A stretch of DNA of 64,000 nt, taken from NCBI GenBank assembly GCA_027924585.1, contig BSBM01000440.1, positions 11,935,501 through 11,999,500 on the forward strand. The letters run 5' to 3'. This document shows, piece by piece, positions 22,590 through 35,277 of the stretch. The position numbers were made by a program, and so were the translations under genes. Position 1 is the stretch's first letter; each line of letters begins with the position of its first letter. This DNA comes from Larix kaempferi (Eukaryota > Streptophyta > Pinopsida > Pinales > Pinaceae). The notes under the pieces were generated by a model. The model was not told where the DNA came from, searched no databases, and saw only the letters and a list, made by a program, of their open reading frames with translations.

Positions 22590-24379
22590 TGGAAACCCAT
22601 AAGTTTCGTTTGATAGAATTTCCTACACTATTTGGGCTATGCTACCCAAGTCTAGGACGTATCTCACTTATTAATCCCATGTCAATAATGTCGTATCTCC
22701 TTTATACTAGCTAGATCCATGTTGTTTTGTAGTATGTATTATTATTTTGAAAGGAGTTGTTATTATGGATTATTTTTCACTGTAATTATATCTGTTTTTA
22801 TATTTTCACCAACTTTTTAAGTCATACTTATAACTACATTTCATAGGCCTGATCATAAATCTAATCTACATTAAATAAATTAGATACATTAATTAACTTA
22901 GATATTTAGTTCATTTACAATCTTCAACTAATTATAAGTATCTAACAAGCAAATTTCTCCTGACTCAATTTATGCATTTTGACAATTATTCCCGCAAGTA
23001 TATGCTACCACGTGGCCTTGTTTTTTAATGTAGAGTAATCCCCAGAGTTTGCACATTCCATGAAATATGCATTTTGGTTAGAGGTACAATGCATCTGGTT
23101 TATGCAGACAATTCAGATAAGTCTGTTGCAGTCTCGTGATTTTGTTGGGCAGTGTTCAGTTTAAGAATTAACATGTCGGCAGCATCAGTTTATCGGTTTC
23201 TTCGTTTGTCTGGTTCTGTTTATCGAGATCTGGCCTCATTATAAAAAAAGGGACAAGAAAGCTACAGTATTGGATTTGTGTTTATGAGCTCTAAAGTAGA
23301 ATAGGGAGATCAAATTTATTCATAGGGTAGGTAACACATACGTGTAAGCAGTATATGCAAAATTTGGAGATTTAACTTTCTAGTAAATTCCCAGATTGGG
23401 TATAAAATAAGCCTAAAAGTCATAATACTGACATATTAACCGAATCTTTTTTAAGTAAGGAAACCAACTAAATTGATAAAAAAACGTAACAAATGCAAAA
23501 AACCATTCAACTCAGTTGATAAATTAGATCAAATAGACCCCTTTGTCTACGGGTTTTTCCTCCCTACCCATTTTAATGATAAATACATAAGCCAAATCTC
23601 TTTGTGAGTCTTTAGTTTTCTTTCCTGGTCGGTCCTTGAGAAGTGTTGATATTCTCTCCTTTGTCAGCCTATGGAATTCATGATTTTGACCAGGTGTGGT
23701 GAAGGGATGATGTCAACTTGGTCTTGCTCCATAAAATATTGGAGTGATTTTTTTATTATTATTATTTTAGATGTATAAGATTCTAAATAAGAAATTATAA
23801 GTAGCTTAAAATTTCGACCATTTTATCATGAGAGAACGTATTTGTGCTTCACCATTATCAAAATAATTTTATTATTTTAATCAACAAAATAAAAAAATTA
23901 TTGTCAATTGGATATGAGTTGGTGTGGGATATGAGTTGGTGTGGGATGGAGCTTTCTCCTTTCTACTCAATTGTAAATTTTTTTCGAAGTATAATTATTT
24001 TATGTTATGTATTAATTCTTTTATATTAAATGGTTAAAAAAATTTAGCTCTCAACAAATTTGATGTTTTCATTGATATATTTGGATTTAAGATAGATTTA
24101 ATTGGAGAAATATAAAATATAGTTTTATAACTTTTTGAACAAGGGGTGGAGTAATGACTAGAAGCAACCACATTAATAATATGTTTGATTGATGAATAGT
24201 CAACACATTAATAATATGCTTTTATATAGAATATACTAAATATACATATATTGACCTAGTACATTTAATGTTACTTAAGACATTAATATTATTAACATGG
24301 TTGTATGATGAAAATAATAATATAATAATTATTAAAAAATATTTTTATTGTTTTTAAATTATATATATTATGGGAGACA
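22590..24379. other. AT-rich spacer, no gene recognised
   Basis: Contains a 17-bp tandem pair (GATATGAGTTGGTGTGG) near 23911-23945 and short frames without known domains. Nothing else supported. Confidence 0.6.
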
Positions 24380-25006
24380 AAAAGAGTTCCTAAGCTAGCC
24401 CTAGAATCTAGTCAAAACTGTGGTATAAAGACGCCATGACCTCGTTAAACCACTCGGAGATTGACAAAAATGATGTCTTGCAAAATATGAATGAGATTAA
24501 AAATATTATTGCTTCTAAGTTTAAAGAGAAAATGTGGTGCAAAAAAGAATTAGAGATTAAAAAAAAATTAAGATACTATAAGGAGGTCATTAACCATAAT
24601 CTAGATCTATCTGTCTTAACTAGTTCAAAGAAGAAAACTAATATAGCCAAGATCAAAATGAACTCTCATGAGCTATATAGTGAAACAGGGCGCTGACTAG
24701 TTCCTAAAACACTGTGGGAGGAAAGGATCTGTCATCTTTGTGACACTATGAGCGTTAAGGACGAAAAAAACTTTCTCTTAGAGTGCCCTATCTAAACTCA
24801 CATTAGATCTCAATTCTATAATATTTGTTGCAATACCGACATCCCTATCCTTCTAGCGCATCAAAATTATAGTGATTTTGGAATGCTTCTCTCCAAGCTT
24901 TTTGAGCATAGAAATACAATTCTAAAGCAAACTAAATAATTCCTTTTTTAGGTCCGACAGACCAAAGTTGGTCTTAGTGGACGCTAATCATCATCATCAT
25001 CATCAT

Positions 25007-25012
<6 letters not shown>
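24380..25012 (+). mobile_element. 3' end of a non-LTR retrotransposon with (CAT)n tail
   Basis: The fragment ends with a short 3' untranslated stretch (GGTCCGACAGACCAAAGTTG, TAGTGGACGCTAATC) that runs directly into a CAT repeat. Some non-LTR families end in a microsatellite rather than poly(A), and this fits. The 5' boundary is uncertain, roughly 24380-24436, and I could not identify a target duplication. Confidence 0.6.
24436..24960 (+). pseudogene. C-terminal remnant of non-LTR reverse transcriptase ORF
   Basis: A frame starting at 24436 (86 codons) ends in KIKMNSHELYSETGR. With frameshifts the following sequence reads ERICHLCDTM and KNFLLECPI, the C..C...H...C zinc-ribbon-like ending found at the C-terminus of many non-LTR polymerases. 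The catalytic RT region is absent because of 5' truncation. Several stops and frame changes make it non-functional. Confidence 0.6.

Positions 25013-25037
<25 letters not shown>
24988..25037. repeat. (CAT)n then (AT)n microsatellite
   Basis: About eight CAT units followed by about thirteen AT units. The CAT part is probably the element's tail and the AT part a later expansion. Confidence 0.95.
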
Positions 25038-25038
<1 letters not shown>

Positions 25039-25114
25039 TTCTAAAATTAATTATAGAATTTATTGATTTTTATTTACTATGTCATTAAATATAAATTCAT
25101 AAAATTAATTATAA

Positions 25115-25130
25115 AATTGATTGATTATTT
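25115..25130. repeat. left target-site duplication of the minus-strand LINE
   Basis: AATTGATTGATTATTT here corresponds to AATTGATTCATTATTT at 30649-30664, one mismatch in 16. The T run that follows is the complement of the LINE's A tail. Confidence 0.75.
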
Positions 25131-25396
25131 TTTTCAAGAAGAAAAAAATCGTGCTTTTGTTATTCATCAGAATAAAAAAGTGCATTCATATTTCATATAA
25201 ATAGTCCTAAAACTAATTGTAACAAAAACATATCACTAGATACAAAATCTCCAAAACGTGCAGATAGAACCTCAAAAAACAAAAAGAAGAGAACCAAATT
25301 ACCCCAAAGCTCTGCAAAGTTCAAATACATAATAACAACTTAAGAAAAAAAGGAGATAAATCCTTCAAATTCCAGCTTATCTTCAATGAATTCTTC

Positions 25397-25771
25397 CTAG
25401 TGAAGAAAACCTTCCCGTGCCTTCAAATCCTCCTTAGAAAGATGATCATCAATGACATTTCGTTCTTTGTATATGTGAGAGTTCTCCCAGTCCTGTAAGC
25501 ATTCCAAAAGCTTCATAGTTCTCATACACCATTGATGAATATCAATGGCTTGCAGCAAAAAATATTTCTTGGCCCAATTAACAATAGTCATAGAATCCCC
25601 ATATATCTTGATTGAATCAATTCCCAAAGTTACGACAAATTTTGTCAAGAAACAGAGAGCAAGATGCTCAGCCTTAGCCACAATACCAAATCCACAATTA
25701 AGCTTGAGCAAGAAAATGTGTTCACTATTAATTTTAAGATGAACACCTGTTGCACATAAACCATCATTCAT
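25397..25771 (-). pseudogene. LINE C-terminal RNase H
   Basis: A 124-codon frame. It reads CATGVHLKINSE, then GIVAKAEHLALCFLTKF (the Glu helix, usually AE..AL), SIKIYGDSMTIVNW (catalytic Asp in GDS), and a C-terminal NVIDDHLSKED region where the last acidic residue is expected. The domain digests the RNA template and is common at the end of plant LINE ORF2. It overlaps the preceding frame by a few bases, a frameshift relative to an intact ORF2. Confidence 0.8.
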
Positions 25772-26505
25772 CGCTCCATCAAAAAAGCCACAAGCATCAT
25801 ATTGAAAGGAGGATCCAAAACCTTTCTCTTCTTTTTTTCTTTACTGAAGACATAAAGAAATTCTTTATAATACTTTAAAATTTTGACAGTTCCAATTGAT
25901 ATGGAAGGCAGTTTGTCTTCAAAAATTGCTCCATTCCCTAATTTCCATATCTCCCAACAAACAAAGATTGGAAAAGTACGATGGTTTGGAACAGTCTTAT
26001 ACCAGTTAAAAACATTATTATCCAAAGTATCAATCCACCAAACCTCAGAAATTTCCATGGAAGAACGCACAAAGATCCACCGTTGTTTTGCAAAAAAACA
26101 CAAGATAAAAATATGAGCAATTGTTTCAGCATCTTGGCCACACAAAACACAGTGATTTGGTTCTATCCAACCCCTGTGCAGTAAATTGTCCCATGTTAGA
26201 AGAGCATTCTCCAGTGCAATCCATATAAAGCATTTTAATTTCTAAGGTATTTTTCACTTCCAGATTTTGACAAACCACCATTTTGGAACCATGTAAGTAT
26301 CCTTTGCCACAATCACATTATAAGATGTCTTTGCAGAGACCCAACCAGAAGTATTGTCCCCTATCCACACTATCTCATCTGCACCAGAATTGAGTTTAAT
26401 ACTGGAATGATTAAGATTTGCAATATAATTCTCCCATTCCAAAGTCCAAGCTATGTTAATACCCAGATCAATAGTTGTATACCAATAAGTACCTGTGTGG
26501 CTCAA
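25768..26505 (-). pseudogene. LINE ORF2 zinc-ribbon (zf-RVT-like) and connection region
   Basis: Two frames, 26505-26254 and 26145-25768. The first has IVWIGDNTSGWVSAKTSYNV and the second MCGQDAETIAHIFILCFFAKQRW, which matches the C..C.E...H.F..C....W pattern of the zinc-ribbon found between RT and RNase H in plant LINEs. The frames are separated by a shift and at least one stop. Confidence 0.75.
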
Positions 26506-26771
26506 CCAACCTAGTTTTTTTTATCTGTGAAAGAGTAGTATAACCTATTTAATTTAAATATTCTAGAATACCAGTAGATAGATTGAAATATTCTTCAAAA
26601 CCCACTATTGGATCAATATAGATCAAAATCTTATCACCTGTACCTACCTTCCAAGTAATTTTGTTGCTTATCCATCTGAAAGATTTCAGGAAACTAGACC
26701 AAAAATTTGATGAGTTTCATGTCGCTATCCATGGATTTCTAATCCAATTTACTACATCACCTTTGATATAT

Positions 26772-28268
26772 TTACCATGTAAAACACTGCTCCACAAACC
26801 CTTTCCAAATCCTAGTCCCCTCCACATGCTCTTTATTCTTAAAGCATTGCAGAACCATTCCATATTTTTTTATATCCCAACCTCCCATCTGTTTAGGCCT
26901 TGAAATGTTTTCCCAATTAATAAGGTGAATTTTTTTTCCATCCACAGAACCAAACCAAAAGAAGTTGAACATCAATATCCTCATTAATTTGATGATGGTT
27001 TTTGTAATATTAGCTAAAGAGAACCAATACATAGGGATAGCAACCAAAACTGACTTCAAGAGAGTCAGTCACCCCCCAATGAAAGCTTACTAAAGGTCTA
27101 ATTCCCTATCTTCTTCTCAAACTTCCGAACCAACCACATCAATCTCTAATCCTATATAAATTTGGATTTAAAAGGTACCCCAAGTATTTAAAACCATCTT
27201 CAAGCTTAGAATACTGATATGGAAGAAATGAGGAAGTCAACTCCACTACCTGATTATCCACCCCATGACAGATGAGTGCAGATTTTGTAGAATTGATCTC
27301 CATACCTGATGCAATACAGAAAGATTTAATAATATCATAGAATTGTTTCCATTCATCGGCTGAACCTCTACCAAACAGAATAACATCATCAACAAATAAG
27401 ATATGAGAAATAAAAACAAAGCTGGAAATTTTTATTTCATGAATTTTATCCTCCTTGTTTGCAACATGTATCATATTACTCAACCCCTCAATAACAAGCA
27501 AGAAAAATAAAGGGTACAAGGGACATTCTTGTCTAAGACCCCTTGAGCTTTGCAAGAAATATGATGGGGATCCATTTACAAGAATTGTAAAATTTGATGT
27601 GGTCACACAATCCATGATCCAATTTGTCACCTCTAGAGGGAGGCCAATATGAAGAAGCATAAGTCTAAGATAAACCCATTTTACCCTATCATAAGCTTTA
27701 ACTAAATACATTTTCAGGATGATAGCATCAATATAATTTATTTTTATATAATTCATGCATTCCTTAGTGACTCCAATAGCATCCAAAATCTGCCTATTTG
27801 CAAGAAACCCAAATTATTCTTTTGTCATCATTTCGACAAGTTTTGGCTTCAATCTAAGAGCAATAATTTTTTTGATGATTTTATAAACAAGGTTACATAA
27901 GGCTATAGGTCTATAATCATTGAAGCACTCAATATTATATTAATATTATGGATAAGGGCTATGTAAGTCCTATTCAGATATTTTGAGACATAACCTTCAA
28001 TCATCGATTGTTCAACCATCCGCGACAAATCATTGCCCATGATTTCAAAAAAGGAAAGAAATATTTCAACAATCCATCCATCAGGACCTGAAATCTTGTC
28101 CTTCGCAAATAACTTCAACATAGATTCAATCTCATCAAGAGTGACATGAGCCCCAATACTTTCCTTTTTTTCTTTAGAGAATAAAGAAGGAAAAAGTCTA
28201 ATAACCTCTAATTGTGTGCTAATATCATTCCTACCTGGATCCTTGAATTGTTTCTGAAAGTGATCCAT
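26772..28268 (-). pseudogene. LINE reverse transcriptase
   Basis: Three frames in order. 28268-27903 has SMLKLFAKDKISGPDGW, the RT 'K.PGPDG' region, and LNRTYIALIHN. 27786-27139 has VKAYDRVKWVYL (motif A Asp), SSRGLRQECPLYPLFFLLV (motif B) and LFVDDVILFG (catalytic DD of motif C). 27059-26772 has the post-RT thumb signature MYWFSLANITKTI and WENISRPKQMGGWDIK. The active-site Asps are present, but frame breaks separate the pieces. It would make cDNA at a nicked target site. Confidence 0.9.
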
Positions 28269-28746
28269 AAAATCCTTCTTAAGATCACCATAAATATGAA
28301 TTGAATGTCCATATCCTCCAATTTTAGGTCCTATATAGCATTAATATTCCTTTTAAAAGTGGCACAACTATGGAAGAATCAAGTATTGTTATCCCCCAGA
28401 GCTATCCAAATTTCTTTGCTTTTTTGTCTCCAAATCATTTCTTCTTGATTCAAAAAGAAAATTTTCTTCCTCTCAATTTCTAATAATTCCTCCCTCTCTT
28501 CCTCCAAAAAGATACAACTATGATTCTTTCATAGAATTTACTAATTAAATTCTCCACTAACTTAAGGTCCTTTTCTCACTCAAGCTTCTTAACTTTTTCA
28601 CATTGAATAACATGTTTTCTCTGACAATATAGCTTCTTAACCAACTTTTCCATTGGGCTAGTGCCAATCAGGATACTATTTAAAACCCAACAATCCTTTA
28701 CCATAGAACATACATACAGATCATGTAACCACATATTGTTCAATCT

Positions 28747-29470
28747 TTAGGGGAGAGATTGCCTTGTTTTAATCCCATCAATTTGAAGAACAATAGGAAA
28801 GTGATCATAAATTGAAGTTTTAATCTCCCATGTTCGATACTTATGTAGAGAGACAACTAAAACCTCTTTCATTAGGAACCCATCCAATATTTTGCTAAAA
28901 ATTCCCTCCCCACTTCTTCCGTTGCACCAGGTTGGCCCCACTTTAACTAGAGCAATATCAATAAAACTTGTTTTCTCTAATAGCTTTGAAAAATATTTTG
29001 GTAGTGTCGATCTATCCTAGCACCTTTGAACCAAATCTCAGAAGCCGAGAGAGAGAAATTTAAATCCCTTGCGATGATTAAATTGGGAATCCCAAGAAGA
29101 CCACATTCATCCATAGCAGACGAAAAAACGTCCCTATTTTTATATGGCCCATAATAGTTAAGAATAGAAAGCTTTAAATCACTTTCCAAAAAATTCCCTT
29201 CCATCAAAATACCCCCAATAGTATTATAGGGTTTAAATTCCACCACCTTTGGGTTCCAACCAGACATAATACCACCCGACATACCACTAGAATCTAGGGT
29301 TGAAAACTCCCAACCAGGTAATATTTTAGATAATTTCTCAATAGCATATTCTACCGAACACATAGACTCTTGTAAAATTATGATATCTAGGCTAGTAGCA
29401 TTGAATATCCTAGAGATATCCCTAGCCTTCCCAACTCCCCCAACTCCATGGATATTAAAGGATAGTATGG
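28747..29470 (-). pseudogene. LINE apurinic/apyrimidinic-type endonuclease
   Basis: Reading from about 29470: SFNIHGVGGVGKARDISRIF, then a DIIILQES stretch (catalytic Glu), SGGIMSGWNPKVV, LNYYGPYKNRDVF, LLGIPNLIIARDLNFSL (the G/ARDLNF Asp-Asn motif), TWCNGRSGEGIF and YDHFPIVLQI (the SDHFPI catalytic His region, Ser replaced by Tyr). This endonuclease nicks the target DNA to start insertion. The domain is split by a frameshift between 28977 and 28941. Confidence 0.88.
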
Positions 29471-29677
29471 AAATTAATCACCCACAAAACTGGGCATGCC
29501 CGCTCTAAGGGCTCGTGGGGAAGTCACAAAAGTATCCGGAAATGATTTATCACATGCTTCCTTTAATTTGACAAAAAGTAGTATAAACATAGTCTCATAA
29601 TGCACACCATCTTGGGGAGGAGAGTTCTTTTTACGAGCCATCCATTTATTTTTCTTCCTAATTGTAAAATTTTGATG

Positions 29678-30593
29678 TCAGATAGATGAAACTGGAACTA
29701 CCTCAGGATTGGAAGAGGGTCCATTTGAATAAAATTGTAAAGAGGATTTCCCAAAATTAGTTTCAGGCTCAGAGCCTAAACAACTATCCCAATCCACCCC
29801 TTGTGGTTGAAATCTAGAATAAAATTGTGGTAAATAGGACAAGGAAGAGGGACAACCAGACAAGGGTAAAGAATCCACAACACAAAGTCTATTACCCCCT
29901 TCCAATCCATAATTCTATAGGAAACCCTATCATAAGAAGCCACATGTGACATCTCGTCATTCTTTTCTTTTCAGTATCAAAATTTCTATGCCATCGTTTT
30001 AAAACCCGAGACCCCTCCTTAATCATCCAGATTCCATTGAGAACTTTTGGGATGTCGTCCGTCGTTGAAAACACGAAACAAACCCATCCATTAACCAACA
30101 TGGTGGCTCTTGGAGCATAATTGACTAGTTCAGTGTGTGAGACCTTCGTATATTCAATCCTACCCACAATAGCTCGCGTAGCAAAAAATTCAACCTTGTC
30201 CAGATTGATGTCTTTCCCCAGAACAAAATACTTCCTTTCTGCAAGAACTCTGTAAGCCTTTGCTCGACGCCTAGCTCAAGCCCTAGCACCCGTCAAGGAA
30301 AAATTCTTACAACCATCCTCATACAATAAACCCTCATCCCATAGTTCACTAGGGATAGTTTTATGCCTGTTAACCGACACCATTCTCACCGAACCGCCAG
30401 ATGTATGCAAAACTGAAGGCGATTTATTAGCTAGATCCATACTGCGAACATATAAAGGACATAAAGAGCCACTCGTGTGGACCCATGCGTCTAGAAGGAA
30501 AAAAACCACTGACAAAGAGATAATAAAGAAAAAGCATCCAAACCCTACAAAAAAAGTGCGGAGTAAGGACAAAACCCTCACATGTCTCCCCAA
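29678..30593 (-). pseudogene. LINE ORF1 (gag-like)
   Basis: Three short minus-strand frames: 30593-30276, 30167-29892 and 29905-29678. The middle one reads ARATMLVNGWVCFVFSTTDD, NGIWMIKEGSRVLKRWHRNF and MWLLMIGFPIELW, which matches the pattern of the plant DUF4283-type domain found in ORF1 of plant LINEs (RNA-binding, nucleocapsid-like role). The first frame is only weakly coding. No CCHC knuckle is evident. Confidence 0.65.
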
Positions 30594-30648
30594 AGGAAAA
30601 AAACCCCAAAAATATTAGATATAGAAATCACCACCCTCAGGAGATCAG

Positions 30649-30664
30649 AATTGATTCATTATTT
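30649..30664. repeat. right target-site duplication of the minus-strand LINE
   Basis: AATTGATTCATTATTT, partner of 25115-25130 with one mismatch. Confidence 0.75.
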
Positions 30665-32864
30665 ATTTAGTATGTAATTAACTATAAAGTGATGTATAAA
30701 TTAATTATTATAAGCCTATTAATCCACCCACACTTATGAATCCATTAAATTTATTATATATAAAATTAATACCCACAAAACTATGTATGGATTAATGAAA
30801 GTGGGCCTTTGTGATTAAAAATATATAAAACCGACACTAATTAATGTTATGTATTCATTTATAATGTGGTATTGTGAATGATGATGTGACTAATACCCTA
30901 TCTCTCTTAAAGAAACGATTATAGTTCCTAAAGAAGTTATTGGGGAAGGGAGGAGATGCCAAGTCATGTGTATATATTAGATGATGCAAAACTTATTGTA
31001 AATAAGTAAAAATAGCAGTATTATCGGTCAATTGAAAATAATTTATAAGTAATTTAATTAATAATTGTATATAGTCAAAATTTGTATGGAAGAGTATTTT
31101 GACATTAGATAACAAAATCCTAAATGACAACTTATAATATAATACCCTAGGTACATATAATAAATATGGAGAGATACATATATCTTATCATGTTTTAAAA
31201 AGTACTTAAAGTTAGCTATATTTTACAATGTGAACTTTAAGTGCTATTTATAGTATACATATGTTATTTAGTTTGTAACATTTAAAAAAAAATTCTATCA
31301 GTATTTTTAGTTATATAGATTTTTAATTTCTAATGAGTATCTTGATACACACTTTCATTATTTTAGTTAAGTAATTTTCATTTTACAATTTAGCCTTCTC
31401 CAACTTTCTATGACAAATTTTATCGCAATGAATTCACAGCTACTTTAATTCAAGATATGATAGATTATGGAAATTTTTACAAAAATCCATCTAAAAACAA
31501 AAATAATTTGGAAAAAAAAACATATAAGTATAACGAGGTAAATATTTTGTTTTTGTAAAATTTTATTAATTTGATTTTTGATTTTTTAAAGTATGAATGC
31601 ACTAAATCATTAAATTAGACATAGTTGAATGTAATAGGAGTAGTCAAAATATTCTACGTTTTTTACTTTATGTGTTCAAAACACAATTTAAAGACTTCCA
31701 AATTTAGATTTTATTAAAAAAATTATTAAATCTTGACCAAAATTAATATTTTAATTTAGATTATTAAAAATTAATATATTATGAAAAAAAAATAATCAAA
31801 ATAATATTTAAATATATATAATAAATTAATATACTCATAAAATATAAATTTAAGTACTAGTTTTAATTAAAATTCAATCTATTTTATATTTTAATATATT
31901 ATTATAATACATAATTCATAAAATATAAATTAAATTCATATATATTAGTTTTAGTTTACAATGTAGATTAGTAAGATTAACAATAATATAATTTTGTAAT
32001 TGTTAAAGGTTTTGCATCAAACTATGTGGAGAAAACAACTGTTTATTCCGAAAACAATACGAAGGAGCATGATGTCACAGCCTCCTTGAAACGGGTCATT
32101 TGAATTTTGAATAAAACTAATGTTAAAATGCATCCGGGACGGAGTCGCATCTTTTATCATGGAAAACGAAAAATTAATTAATGAATTAATGCTGGAAGGA
32201 TATTTTAATAAAATAAAAGTGACTTGAAAACATGAAATGCATCGAACGAAAACCTGTATGATAGGACCAGACGAAAACCCGTATGAAATGCGTTGGTGAT
32301 GATGGAGATCCTCACACACCCAATCATAAGATAGGACAGGACAAAGGACAATAATTAAGAGAGACATATGTCAAATAAATGGTTTTTTTTTTTTTGACAA
32401 TTAGATGTAGAAGCAAATGAAAATAGTCAATTCAGAATTCTGCACCAATTACAAATTAAAAATTTATATTTAAAAAATTTAAAAATTGATTTTTATTTTT
32501 TAGAATATTCAATTTAATATATATTATTTATAAATCTTTATAAAACTATAGAAAAATTGCTTTTGCAAATAACAAATTAATTAAAAATCAATTGAAATTG
32601 ACTGCAAAGCAATTGCTATATACTTGCCTTCGGCAGGTATAATAACATAAATAATAAACAATAATTTATCTACATTAATATAATTTGAGTCAAATGGAAT
32701 TATTAAATTGTTGAGAGCATTATTCGAGTTTTCATAATTGAAATAATTAACAATTATTGCAACAAAATGAAATCAAGTTTTAAGATAAAATAAATGTTTC
32801 ATAATATGTGACAATAAAATAATCATAGGATTAAACATGCACACAATTAATTTTAAGTTCTTTA
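30665..32864. other. AT-rich spacer, nothing recognised
   Basis: Long A/T-biased stretch. A 116-codon minus-strand frame at 32017-32367 has no known domain. A small direct repeat (ACGAAAACC[T/C]GTATGA) occurs around 32247 and 32271. No other structure supported. Confidence 0.6.
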
Positions 32865-34057
32865 TGTTTCAGTTTGATGTTTATCAAGAGTTATGGTGCA
32901 AATTACGACATTGCTATGTTCCTTAATGGCTACGTTGCATTATGACATTAATCAAGGGTTATCTTGCATTGCGACGTTCATTAAGGGTTATGTTGGATTG
33001 TGATGTTACTCAATGGTTATATCACATTATAGTCATGAGCCATGGTTGAGTATGGTTGATCATGTTTGATGATCGTTGGACATAGTTGACCATGTTTGAC
33101 TATGGTTTACTATGTTGGTTGTCTAATGTCAAATTATTGTGTTGCTTAATGGTTATTCCACAATATGACGTTCATCAAGGGTTATGCCACACTGTGATAC
33201 TCCTTAATGGTGATGTTGGATTTTGAAATTCCTTAATAATTATGTCACATTGCAACATTCATCTTGGTTGACTTATGTCAAATTGCTACGCTTCTCATGT
33301 TTATGTTTCATTACAACGTTCATCAAGGGTTATGTCACACTAAGTTTAGTTGACTATGGTTGTTCATGGTTAACTATAGTTGAAAATGATTGACAATGGT
33401 TGATCATGTTTGATTGTGGTTGACTATGGTTGATTGTGGTTGACCATGGTTTACTATGGATGAACATGTTGATTGTGGTTGAACATGGTGGAGTTTGGTT
33501 GAGTATGGTTTCCCATAGTTGAATATGGTTGATAATAGTTGATTATTGTTAACTATAGTAGACCATGCAGACATGATTCGACTGTGGTTGACTAATGCTT
33601 ACCATGTTTGAATATATTTTCACCATCTTTGACTATGGCTGAATATGGTTTGACCATGTTTCCATATTCAATGACATTGTGACGCGAAGAGGATGAATTA
33701 AATATTATGTCACATGTGCCATTATAATAGACTTCAATATTATGTCAAATTGTGACACTAAGAGGTTTATAATATGGTTATATTTGTTGTGATGTTCATA
33801 TTCGTTGACTTATGTCCACTTGTTATGTTCCTTAATGGTTATATTGCATTACAACATCCATGAATGGTTATGTCACATTGCAATGCTCATCAACGTTTAT
33901 GTTTGATTGTGACATTCCTTAATAATTATGTCACACTGCTACATTCATTATGCATATCTTATGTCGAATTGCTACATTACTCAATGGTTATGTTGCATTA
34001 TGCCTTCAACAAGGGTGTCCATTGTGATGCTAAGAGGTTAGATTCAATATTATGTCA
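32865..34057. repeat. composite minisatellite (29-bp and 10-bp units), left part
   Basis: Two unit types alternate. One is a degenerate ~29-bp unit of the form GGTTATGTTGCATTGTGATG plus TTCATCAAG. The other is a 10-bp unit TGGTTGACCA/TGGTTGACTA, seen for example around 33350-33660. It continues on the far side of element B at 49833, so the two parts were one array of about 3 kb before B inserted. Confidence 0.9.
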
Positions 34058-34062
34058 CATTG
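34058..34062. repeat. left target-site duplication of element B (CATTG)
   Basis: CATTG directly before the LTR start TGCTCTG at 34063; the partner is at 49828-49832. Confidence 0.85.
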
Positions 34063-34974
34063 TGCTCTGTAAATTACCGAGGATATTCCACTAGAATAGT
34101 TCATCATAATGGATGTTCTAACTTAATTCATTATCTTAAGTTAATTCCATGGAATGGTAAATAAACTAGAATTGGAAGGAAAATAACTAGATCAAAATAA
34201 CACATCCACACAAATAACAGAAGATATATCTTGGGAAAAACCACTATGGGGAAAAACCCAACCAAAAGTGAGGACTATGCCTTGCTCTTTTTTTCTCCAA
34301 AATGCAATGCAAATACACAAAAAGTGGTATTCATTATGGAGTTACCTATGACATTGTGGCTTGCACGACCACTACAGGATCTCCTACTTCCTTTGTTATG
34401 CTCTAATATACACTCCCTTACTATTCCTCATCTATGGAACAATACAATAACATCATGAGAAATGGAACCCCTTTTCCTCCTAATGACTTGATATTTAACA
34501 AAACCCAATAACATTCTAGTTTTTTTTTAGGGTTTGTACATGCCTAAACTCTCCATTAGGGTTAGGGTTTTGGACCCTCTAGAATGTTCTCGAAAGTACA
34601 CACATGACTAGATACAAATGTGTAGGTAATAGGAGCTAACATGGAATCCACTCAATACCATGGTGGTAAACCAGATAGGTTAACTTGTAGGAGGCATAAC
34701 TTTCTCACACAAACTTTGATTGAGGTGATTCTTGCTCCATTGGAAAGGTATCGAAGTGTAGAATAGTGTTAGGGGATAGGAGCTATAAAAAAAAAAAATT
34801 TGACCCCAAAATACATCATTTAATCCCTTAAATGGGCATTAAAAGGTTCTAGACCCCAAGTTTGCAAAGTAATACTTGTCCCTAAAATTGTCTCTACAAG
34901 GCAATGAATCCAATTGTTCCACCCATATAGCACCAAAATAGATAGCAAATTATATATTAATCCAATTTGGATCA
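34063..34974 (-). repeat. element B 3' LTR
   Basis: 912 bp. On the plus strand it begins TGCTCTGTAAATTACC and ends CCAATTTGGATCA. It aligns along its length with 48917-49827, for example GATATTCC, AATAGTTCATCA, CTTGGGAAAA and GAGGACTATGCCTTG. The LTRs have diverged visibly, so the insertion is old. Confidence 0.92.
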
Positions 34975-34988
34975 TACCTCCCCATTTT
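34975..34988 (-). other. element B polypurine tract
   Basis: On the minus strand AAAATGGGGAGGTA lies immediately before the 3' LTR start TGATCC. This is the usual place for plus-strand priming. Confidence 0.85.
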
Positions 34989-35277
34989 AGGAGGATTTTG
35001 TTCCCCAAAATATTTTACTAAATGAGATGAGGAAATTTTTCATCTACCTTCTCCTTGAAGTACCATTTAGCCTTACTTGGAAGTCGTTCCTTCAACCAAA
35101 TCTACCAAAGGTCATACTGTCCATGTGTGGTAGTTCTCGACTTCTTCGTCAAAACTATTTCTTCTTCTAACACTACTTGAGAATTAGTTTCTAAGTCCTA
35201 TATGGTAGGTAGGACATGCTCCTCCTCTTGATATAACACATAAGTCTCATTAAGTTTCAAATTTTCCACATTTACCA

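Larger units (their letters stand above)
25131..30648 (-). mobile_element. near-full-length L1-like LINE, decayed
   Basis: A 5.5-kb minus-strand element bracketed by a 16-bp target duplication with one mismatch. In transcription order it contains an ORF1-type gag (30593-29678), an apurinic-type endonuclease (about 29470-28747), a reverse transcriptase (28268-26772), a thumb/zinc-ribbon region (26505-25768), a plant-type C-terminal RNase H (25771-25397) and a short 3' region with an A-rich end. This is the order of plant L1 elements that carry RNase H. Frameshifts and stops in every domain show it is inactive. Confidence 0.9.

Noticed and set aside
32017-32367. 116-codon minus-strand frame in AT-rich spacer.
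   Set aside because: No recognisable motif or neighbouring gene structure.
34058-34068. Alternative start of element B LTR at TGTAAATT (34068).
   Set aside because: Starting at 34063 gives a gap-free match with the other LTR end and a perfect CATTG duplication on both sides.
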